A stretch of DNA of 64,000 nt from Zeugodacus cucurbitae (taxonomy: Eukaryota > Arthropoda > Insecta > Diptera > Tephritidae): the NCBI RefSeq assembly GCF_028554725.1, contig NC_071669.1, forward strand, positions 35,330,001 through 35,394,000. Direction: 5' to 3'. This document shows positions 55,773-64,000 of the stretch, piece by piece. Under the pieces are notes generated by a model, which saw nothing but the letters and a program-made list of their open reading frames with translations, was not told the DNA's origin and ran no database searches. Within the stretch, counting starts at the first letter, position 1. Each line of letters starts with the position of its first letter. A program made the translations under genes and the position numbers.

Positions 55773-58700
55773 TTTTGTATAAACTTAAAGTGTACTAAGA
55801 GCCCAAATAATCGATTTTTCGAGAATCTTAGACTGACTAACTGCTTAAGGTAAAAAAGATAACTTTCTTACGCTTTTGGAAAACTGAATTTGTGTCATTA
55901 AATATATTACCAACTGTGATTATTATCTTTCGAGACAAACATAATTCGGAAGAAAAGATAGCTTGACGAATGAGGCATGATTTGTAAGTGATCAGTTCTT
56001 TGAACTACGACTGTAGGGTTGCGGTGCGGCTAAAATATGTTTTTATTTGCATTTTCAAATTTCTTACAAATTTTTGTATACACCGTCTGCCAAAAAGACA
56101 TTAAAGTGTCAACGTACGAAAAGTTAGATCCAAGTTTCGCTTTACCTTTTGATACAAACAATCCAACAGTCTATTTATATTGCCATCGAAGGAGGAGAAA
56201 AAGACGCAATCGTAGAGGGAAAGCGGTGAAGTTAGGCGGTTGCGCAAACTGCTTCCTTTTGCAACGGTGCAAAATATATTACCAACTTCCGGTGCTGTGC
56301 GGCTCGTTCACGACTCCGCACGACACTGACATGGAAGAAAATACCAGCACATCGCAACATATTCCCACTCATACTCACTCACTGCCAGGGCACGCAGGCC
56401 CACCATCAGCAATGATGATGATGTTTTCGTTTTGGTGTAGGTGTTTGCGATGGGGCTGCTATGCAAATGCAGTGGAAGAAAACTCCCATCTGATGAGAGG
56501 ATGCGGATGTCAGTTAGGATGGTAACGACGCCGTTGTGAATTGATTGAGTTATTGCGAAATTTGAATCCCATTCTTCCGATTTTATGCCTGTGAATGATT
56601 TTTTTGTAAAATATGAGATGACTTGACTTGTGCACAGATTTGCGAATGCTATATCATTGGTAGCTCTTCTCTATATCTCATACTAATAATGGGATACGTG
56701 TACTAAGCCTAGGTTGTGTTCGTCTCTTCTGTTGTCTTTAGTTTTTTTTTTTCATACTTACGGGCCCTTTATTTCCTACCAAGGCAGGCCACTTTGTACG
56801 AGTTCTATAAGATTCGTTTCCCTCCTTTTGCTGTAAAACATTGGTTTAAGTGCGTGAATTCACGCTAGCCGGTTTGTCGATTCGATTTTGTTTATATATT
56901 TATATATGTATGTATGTATAACATAGCGGTTGCTAGAGTCCACCGGGAAGACAGTCCAAATATTTAGGACACTGCCTTAGTTCACGAACTGAAAAGAAGT
57001 TCAGTCAAGTATGTATGTAACAATTCGCTGCTTGTGCTGGGAAAATCATTTCTGGGTACAACACTCGCGCATTTCAGCGAGCCTCTAAATTTGGGTCAGC
57101 CAAGCTACACAAACATACACATGCAAATGTCCGTATCGCAGGATCTTTTGGCATTCGCTTAGTTTAACAAGGCATACAAACACCTCGCCAGACAGGCAGT
57201 TGGTGCTGAGCACGTGGTAGGTGGCAGGTGGCAGGTCGTGCTTGCAATATGCCGGAACGGTATTAAATACTTGTTTTAGTACTGTTGTAGTTGTTATTGT
57301 TGCACGTAGCAGACAAGAGCTCATTTTACATTGTTGTGAGAGTTTCATAATGTCGCTGGTGGCAGGTTGTATTTGTCTGCGCTCTTGCGAAAATTGCTGC
57401 AACAGACGATGACTGACATTCGAACGACTCAATTGCCTTGCTCCTTGCTCGTTTTGTAAGCGAGTGTGTGTGAGGGCAAACCATATTTAATAAAAGTGGG
57501 TGATGGTGTTGCTGTTTTGTTTTATCGTCGTATTTGTCGGTGCGTGTTGTTGCTTGCTTTGAATTTCGACTGGTTGGTCAAGCGAATGCCGTTTTTTTTT
57601 TACTTTTTAATATGCCCCTGTAAATACTCTTGTATTCAGTGCGGCATCGAGTGGAGAGCGATTACAATTGTAGTATATGCAAACAAATGTGCATCGAAGG
57701 CGCGAAGAAATGCCCAAAATTGGTTGAAACATTGCCACAGGAACAAATATTATAATAAAAGCAATACACCAACGACCACACAATCGCTGTTTATGCTACA
57801 ACAACAATCAAAACATTCCAGACCGTAAGTGTGATTTGTTTACCCATTAAAGTTGCATGACCCGTTGATTGCGGCACGTCTGTCAAGTTGTTTGCTTGCT
57901 GCACGCATCTTTGGCTTGGCTCCCATAACAATCGTTGTTGCCGCACTTCGGTTGCTGTAACGAGCCTTGGTGCATTTTCGTTACCGAGTTCGTGTGCTCC
58001 ACATTTGCGCATTCAAGCTCAGATAGTCCTGAATGAGTGCCCTTGGGTTGAGCGGGCAGTGTTTCGGCTGTGGGTGTAAGTCTCCAGCGAGCTTACAACC
58101 GATTGTTTTATTTCTGCACACTTCCGTGTTTTTGGTGTGCGAAGTTATTTGCGGTCTTCATGTTTATGCAGTCACATGCTTTATTATGCTATGTATATAC
58201 ATAAATATATGTGCAATTGATTTGAACATTGCGGATTTCTCTTCGGTACTTCAGTTTAGTTATGGATTTTAATTTCATTTTCTAAAGGCAATGTTTATAA
58301 ATATTTAGGTATGAACGCCTTACGGGCCCGTAAAGGAAAAAGTACAAATAAAATATATTTATATTGAAAGAAAAATGAGACTTTTAAATAACTACTTATA
58401 CATATGTTAGATATGCGATACATGTATTCATAAATAATTAACTAATAATAATATGGAAACCTAATTTTAAGAGGTAGTTCCTATTCGTACATTGGCTGAA
58501 AAAATAAGGACTGATTTCATGTATACATATCTCTATTTTGACCCTAGTTAATAGATAGGGCGGACAGTCGCTTTATAAGTCTGTCCTTATGGTTTTTATT
58601 AAACAAAATTCCACAGAGACGTCGCAATATGGGTGGAGTCCCTCTTATGATATACTCTTGGCTTACAAATCGTCTATTTAAGTGGTTAGGTGGGTTTCAA

Positions 58701-58900
58701 AATTATAAATTTGTTATGTGTCTTATTAAATAGTACAATATGTTTAAAATATTATCAAAAAATATCAAATCTATCCGAGTAAAATCCTAAGAGATAGATG
58801 CTTTAAAAGTTCCGCCCATCAGGCCACGTTAGTTTGAAGTTAAAACTTTAATCGCGTTTATTTCAAAACTCAACATATCACATATTGAAATAACATTATA
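55773..58900. other. Unassigned intronic sequence
   Basis: A long stretch with no recognised transposon. The section 56030-58200 is less AT-rich. It has overlapping frames on both strands, the longest 162 codons at 56037-56525, with low-complexity His/Arg/Met runs that argue against coding. There is a TATG repeat at about 56905-56920. No RNA gene is seen. Confidence 0.4.
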
Positions 58901-59012
58901 TAGTTAATGAACGAAGGATTTTTTATTTTCATTACAACTATTTTTATGGAAAATTTATTCGATTCGAAAATTTAAATTTTAATATTTTCTTTTCTCCTTC
59001 GTTCATTAACTA
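58901..59012. repeat. Perfect 18-bp inverted repeat (hairpin)
   Basis: TAGTTAATGAACGAAGGA at 58901-58918 is mirrored exactly at 58995-59012, with a 76-base AT-rich spacer. It could be a MITE remnant or a transcribed hairpin. Confidence 0.75.
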
Positions 59013-59472
59013 GATTTATCTATGTACTATCGAAATATGTTTAGTTTATTGTTTTTTGGACATGGCATGGGAGATGTGGTGCCAATGGTTGAGTTTTCGG
59101 AATTTTTAAATAAAAATTTCACAAATACTGTTCATTATAAGAATCTTTGATAATCTTTGATTTGTTTAATTGAAATATATGATTGTATATATTAAAAAAC
59201 TTTGTTTAAATGGCTTGTTTTCAATCTCTGAAACCCACGTAACCCCTTAAACACTTAGTTCACTTATAAACATATTAGAGTCTGACCGATTAATCTTATC
59301 CAATATCTTAGCCGATTCTTTCTACTTCTTTTAAATTAAACAAATTAATGGGCATATGTTTTTTACTTTTTTGAAAATATTAAGTCTTCTGTTCATCTTA
59401 TAAAACACTGTTTGATAATATTATGTCTAATATAAAGAACTTCATTACTTTTATTTTAAATTTATTATTACA
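59013..59472. other. Unassigned AT-rich sequence
   Basis: No feature recognised. Confidence 0.35.
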
Positions 59473-60432
59473 TTAGGCGTGTTTTATTTGACCAGCAAAT
59501 TAAGCTATTGGCTTATTTTGTATGGAAGACTTAGTCAACATAATTATGTTGGCTAGTCATAAGCTATCAAAGCTTGCTTATTGAACTAGAGGCATTGCCA
59601 GTTCATCGTTTTTTTTTCACAACAGTGAGGTTTTTTCCAAAAAAAAGTAGTTGGCAATAGCTAGAAACCCCATTTTCACAGATAAGTATGTAAACAAACC
59701 AAAATTTTAAATTCTATCGATGTGCAAAATGGCAAATAAAAAGTTTATACATAATTATTTTGACCATCCCGGATCTAATAATGATTGTTGATTCCTTAAA
59801 AGATCATAATATTATAGAAAAGCGGTAAACAAAAAGAAATTTGATAAATAAAATCAACCGTTTTTTTTTTTTAATAAATTACATTTCAGCTGAGAGTTCG
59901 GGTCCGCATTGCCAACACAATTCATTTTTAAATAAAACACGGCTAGTAATGCACAAAAATTTCGTGCATTTAGTTGAATTTACCAAATATGAGTTGGCAA
60001 TGCTGCCAAAAAATCACCGATTTTTGCGATTGTGAATGCTGAGTGATTCAAAAAAGAAGACAGAACGTAAACAAATGATTTATGTTTCTATTTTGCAAAT
60101 TAAATTATGTGCAAATATGTGAACAATAACATTAATTTAAATGGCTGAAAGCAAAGAGCGAACAGTTTCAACAACAACGACAACCAACGACGGAAATGTG
60201 CTGATTGATTTGATAGATTTTTTTATAATAGGCGTGTTTTATTTGACCATCACAAGCTAATAGCTAAATCATGGTTTATCAAAATGGGGTTTTTCACATG
60301 GCCAACTCCTTTTTTTGAAAAAAAAAAAAATAAAATTTTGTGAATGAAAAAGAGCTGAACTGGCAATGCCTTTAGTTCAATATACAAGCTATGAAGCTAT
60401 GATAGGTTATGACAAGCCAACATAATTATCCG
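59473..60432. repeat. Inverted and direct copies of an unnamed MITE-like unit
   Basis: A unit at 60228-60432 (GGCGTGTTTTATTTGACCAT...CAACATAATTATC) appears inverted at about 59537-59690 (CATAATTATGTTGGCTAGTC...GGCATTGCCAGTTCA...AACCCCATTTT). Its first part is repeated directly at 59473-59515. Between the two lies 59691-60227, which contains ATG at 60141 and a frame beginning MAESKERTVSTTTTTNDG that runs into the second unit and stops after 42 codons. Confidence 0.65.
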
Positions 60433-62550
60433 AAAATATCGGTGGTTAAACTATTAGCCCCCCAAATGATTTCAATGCAATTTGTCTTGTTTTCAGCCCT
60501 TTGGCCTATTTGGTCTGTTGCTGTCTATGCACTGTATGTGGTTGTGTAGTCGTTCAAGAGTTCTTGTTTTCGCTACCACTTGGATTGACTGCAGTTCAAC
60601 ATGGCTTCGCACCATGTCCACGCTGCTGCTGTGCTGTGCCATTGACTGCTGCCGCAACATCGAAGTAACATTGGTGGCCATCGACTTTAAATACCTAGCC
60701 GCCTCGTTCGTTTTCTGCTCGTTGACATCCTCGTCAACCTCGTTATTATCGTGCTCGTCGATTTCGTCGTTTTCGTGTGGAACAACACGTGACACGTGCA
60801 TTCAGCAAACGCCGGCTATGACCGCTGGCGGCAACAGTGCTGCACAAAGTTGCTGCCATTGCATTAAACGAATCTGTAGCTCATTCTCTGATTCGTGTTC
60901 GCTCTCTTAACGCTCCTATGACTCTCTTAAAAATTATGCGTGCTCATTTATTTGAGTGTGACACCCTTTTTGTTTGGCAGCAAGAGCTTTTGAGTGCCAA
61001 AAGCTTTTTCATTCATAAAGTCTCTGCACGAAGCTTTGCCATTTCCGTCCATTCACACGCTGTTCGCTTGGTTTCCGCAAGGTGTCGCCCAGCAGCAGAA
61101 GCACGGATTATGGTGCAGATGTGGGGTGGAAAAGCCGTGCATTCATTCAGCCATACACAAGACGACGTGCACACATGCATACATACACATTTGTCAATAC
61201 ACCTACTACGTAGGCGTTGCGCCTCATTGCATTTGCAACTGTGCGCTAAGTTGCCAACGACTGTCGAAATTCGCATTTGTAACACATTAAACTAAAGCGT
61301 TGTGGCAGCTTTTTCATGTGCCTCCGTGTCCTCCCGACATTGGCTACTTAGCCACACGAAATGCTGGCCGTAATTCAAAGAAACAAGAAAAAGAACACCA
61401 AAAAACGGTTAGTAATGACATGTGACAGGCGAAAACAACAACCACAACTTAGACATTTGTTTGAAAATATAAAAATCAGCTCAACACGATATAAGTTTTT
61501 ATTGGAACGCAAGCGCAGGACATGCTCCGCTGACTCAGGTCACACTCACACGCACTCTTATTGGGAATGAAGTGAGACAGTGACTGTCTCAAGCACATTG
61601 GAAGACAGGAAAAACTGCTGATGTCTGCCTCATTGGCGCAATTGAGGTTTTTCTCATATTTTAATAGCCTTTGGAAATCTCAGATATCCCTGAAAATTCA
61701 GAAAAGCGCCGCCGATGTCATGCCCGAACCTGTTTGTTGCTTGTTTTTAATTTTTTTTTGTGTTGCTGCTAGTTTTGGCAAGTTCATAATCTGATATTGC
61801 TGCACCGTCGCCACTGACTCCGACACTAATGCAGCAATTTACTTTATTGGAGCCTTTGAGCTTTATGTCTCTACAAATGGTTACGCTCTTTGTTGTGCCA
61901 TACGGAATGATCGTGCGTTGGCCTTTGGATTATTTGTCAGCTTCCCCGACGTTTGATGGCATTCGTCGACGTTCGATAAGTTGGCAAAAGTAAATGGAGA
62001 GTACTTACGTTTGCAAATGCAGACCCTCTTTCCTTTTATTATACTGAAAACTAAAGTTTTTGTCTTACTGATAACCGTTATCTGTTTTTGTAGCTACATT
62101 TGTATATTTCTTTCCGCTGCCCCCTATTTCCATCTTTACCAGAGGATATTAAGTAATTTGTGGATATTTTCATTCATGTGACTGCACCAAGCGTTTTTGT
62201 TTCGAACCTCTGTATTATATCAATATTAGATGTACAGGTCGTATCTTACAGTTCAATACCATACATCCCATTTGGTTTTATAATAGCATTATATGTAAAA
62301 CAAAACTTTGTTGTCAAGACTAAGTTATAAATTTTGAAGGAAGCATCTTTGATAGCAACACTTTTTCAAATATTTGACAAAGATCTGCTACGTTTTCCAT
62401 AAATTTGGATAGTTACCAAAACTAAGAATTGCATTCAAGAGCAAGGAGAGCAGTTAATATTTGGAAACTCGATTAGCCTTTTGAGAGTAATATTATCGTG
62501 TCCTGACGACTTTTTTGGATTAGGCGCTTTATGATACTAATAATTTCAGA
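60433..62550. other. Unassigned less AT-rich sequence
   Basis: Several overlapping frames of 90-150 codons occur on both strands at 60480-61300. The least low-complexity is on the minus strand at 60493-60801: 102 codons, an acidic N-terminus with HENDEIDEHDNNEVDE, then a Ser/Gln-rich region. I cannot assign any function, and all may be chance. CA/TACA simple sequence lies at 61170-61205. Confidence 0.4.
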
Positions 62551-62616
62551 AGATGGCGCCAAACTGCTAAAAGGAGAAACGAATGGCGCGCTATTGTAAA
62601 CTCGGCTATAATCGCT
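62551..62616 (+). pseudogene. Tiny RTE 3'-end fragment
   Basis: Encodes WRQTAKRRNEWRAIVNSAII, matching the last residues of the intact RTE protein (WRQKAKRRNEWRALVDSAII). It breaks off just before the stop/palindrome. Confidence 0.8.
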
Positions 62617-62641
62617 GTCGCTGTGTCTACGCTAGTCTACG

Positions 62642-63016
62642 CTGCTGAAAAGTGATTTCATGCTCTGGATACGCACACTGGTCAAGGAAATTGGGAAGCT
62701 GGGTTTGCAAAATACTTAAATAATATTCCTTACGCATAATGCCGTCAATTTTGTGCAACGGTCCCACTTTCCAAAACGTGAAGCACCCCCAAGCCATTAT
62801 GTTGCCTCCTCCATGTTCTATTGTTTGCTTCACGTGTTGCCTTTGAAGCTTGTCACCGGGTCTACGCCAACAGTACTGTTTTCCATCCGATTGAAAACGG
62901 TTAAACTTGGATTCGTCCAACCAGATAACACGTTTCCAGTCTTCAACTGTCCAGTTTCTGTGTGCCTTTGCGAATTTTTGTCGTGCCTTAACATTTTTCT
63001 CGGATAAAGCTGGTTT
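62642..63016 (-). pseudogene. Tc1-like transposase fragment (minus-strand half)
   Basis: An open frame reading KPALSEKNVKARQKFAKAHR, then NWTVEDWKRVIWLDESKFNR (first catalytic aspartate), CWRRPGD, EHGGGNIMAWGCFTFWKVGP, and on to AYPEHEITFQQ, where it stops just before the second aspartate. The N-terminal DNA-binding domain is absent. It joins the next feature head-to-head at about 63016. Confidence 0.85.
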
Positions 63017-63686
63017 GTTTTTTGGAGGCTTGGGGTGCGTCACGTTTGGAAAGTGGGACCGTTGCACAAATTGACGGGATTATGCGTAAGAAATATTATT
63101 TAAGTATTTTGCAAACCCTGCTTCCCAATTTTCTTGACCAGTGTGCGTATCCAGAGCATGAAATCGCTTTTCAGCAAGATGGGGATCCCAAGCATCCTGT
63201 GAAAATTTTAAAAGAATGGCTGGGAAACCAAATTTTAAGGTGATGGAGTGGCCAGCGCAAAGTCCCGACCTCAATCCAATTGAAAATCTATGGTCAATTG
63301 TGAAGCGACAGCTCGGACAGTATCAATCAGCCCCCTCCAACCTAAACGATCTTTGGGGGCGTGTTGAACAATAGTGGAATAATATTCCGAAAGTAATTGT
63401 TGAAAATCTATTTGTGAGCATGCCAGAACATATAGAAAATGTCATAGAAAATAAGGGTCTATGGACTAAATATTAATAATGCACTTCTTTTATTTTTTTC
63501 ACGGATGGTGCAAAACTGAGTACATGCCGCTTTTTTTTGTTTTTGTATTATAACTATGCCATTGCCTCCGTTACTATTTTGCTATTCAAGAAAAAAAAAG
63601 TTTTTGTCATTTACTTCATTCTTTTATTTTTTATGCGCGCTCAAACATGAAAATGTTGATCGTGGAATCACTTTTGCTCCCCACTG
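63017..63686 (+). pseudogene. Tc1-like transposase fragment (plus-strand half) with right terminus
   Basis: Starts at the GGSIMAWG-type block with small deletions that break the frame. It continues IDGIMRKKYYLSILQTLLPN, HEIAFQQDGDPKHPVKILKE (second aspartate), WPAQSPDLNPIENLWSIVKR (third catalytic region) and LNDLWGRVEQ-stop, ending LWTKY at about 63475. The terminal inverted repeat reads GTGGAATCACTTTTGCTCCC, CACTG at 63686, followed by TA. The overlapping stretch is an inverted duplicate of 62642-62800. Confidence 0.88.
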
Positions 63687-63688
63687 TA

Positions 63689-64000
63689 TATATATGGCGT
63701 ATGAACCGCTTTAAGCGTTTATAGCCGAATCCACCAGATTCCTCTCGTTTCTCCTTTTTGGTTTTTGGCGCCAACTGGAAACACCAAGTGAAACCAGGTC
63801 ACTTTCCACTTGATGCTTCCATCGGAGGGGAGGTTGTCCTCGTCCGCGGCTTCCTCCAGCGGGTACTACATCGAACACTTTCAGAGCAGTCATCCCATCG
63901 GATGTTGTATCGTCCACGCTTCAGCGCCATACATCAGGAATAATGAGCGCCTTATAGAGTTTGATTTTGGTTCGTCGAGAGAGGACTTTACTTTTCAATT
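63689..64000 (-). mobile_element. RTE retrotransposon 3' end (runs off the window)
   Basis: The tail TATATA is followed by GGCGTATGAACCGCTTTAAGCG, then the C-terminal coding region. It carries internal deletions relative to 46021-46500, including loss of about 200 bp near 63890, so it is a damaged copy. It begins directly at the TA flanking the Tc1 terminus. The rest lies beyond 64000. Confidence 0.88.

Noticed and set aside
56037..56525. 162-codon plus-strand frame
   Set aside because: Runs of Arg, His and Met come from simple sequence (for example GATGATGATG). It has no recognised domain and no splice context.
60837..61295. 152-codon plus-strand frame, with other overlapping frames
   Set aside because: Competing frames on both strands and a CA-rich tract inside. 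No homology signal recognised.
1..64000. CRISPR array or bacterial operon
   Set aside because: No regular direct repeats with unique spacers and no prokaryotic gene order. All signals are eukaryotic transposons and intron.
1..64000. LTR retrotransposon or endogenous retrovirus
   Set aside because: I saw no long terminal repeats, primer binding site, or gag/protease/integrase motifs. The RT sequences all belong to non-LTR types.

Overview
This is an AT-rich eukaryotic (dipteran) window that looks like the interior of one very large intron-bearing gene filled with transposable elements (TEs). The only host coding sequence I can support is a 41-bp exon at 15633-15673 on the + strand. It has a good polypyrimidine tract/AG acceptor and a perfect CAG|GTAAGTG donor, and encodes KMFIGGLSWQTSP, the RNP2 strand of the first RRM of a Musashi-family RNA-binding protein (best match to fly Rbp6 from memory). 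Everything else would then be flanking intron. The repeat types suggest a higher fly, plausibly a tephritid fruit fly; that placement is inference.

The dominant repeat is one family present in about 20 full, partial or rearranged copies on both strands. One end is a hairpin (ATACTCTC-GCAAC...GTTGC...GAGAGTAT) and is followed by a (GTCY)n microsatellite. The other end has TTGCGAGAGTATA, then a GTTCGG/CCGAAC stem-loop, then CTTACTTGTT. This is the architecture of DINE-1/INE-1-like (Helentron-type, rolling-circle) elements, but with an unusually long (about 1.4 kb) interior made of degenerate repeating units.

Layout. 1-6550: repeat copies and a decayed Tc3-like transposase. 7372-8068: a foldback element. 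8502-13089: repeats flanking a jockey-like reverse transcriptase (RT) fragment, then a forward/reverse/forward mosaic. 14322-15673: another repeat, then the exon. 16573-20935: a 5' RTE scrap, a mariner remnant and a jockey fragment. 20945-23813: a damaged RTE-type retrotransposon. 23814-33110: repeats, older RTE remnants and a Tc1 element nested in a repeat. 34627-35110: a pogo-like MITE. 36120-37986: a Helitron carrying a nested repeat. 38091-42500: a Tc1 pseudogene, a Tigger-type deletion derivative and a foldback element split by a repeat. 44912-49275: a Tigger remnant, a TA-flanked MITE and an apparently intact RTE retrotransposon (996 aa). 51771-55772: repeats and a Helitron with a broken Pif1-type helicase. 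55773-62550: mostly unexplained intron with palindromic inserts. 62551-64000: head-to-head Tc1 halves between RTE fragments.

The full-length RTE copies lie antisense to the presumed host gene. Nothing here forms an operon or pathway; the interactions are nesting, inversion and reuse of insertion sites among transposons.
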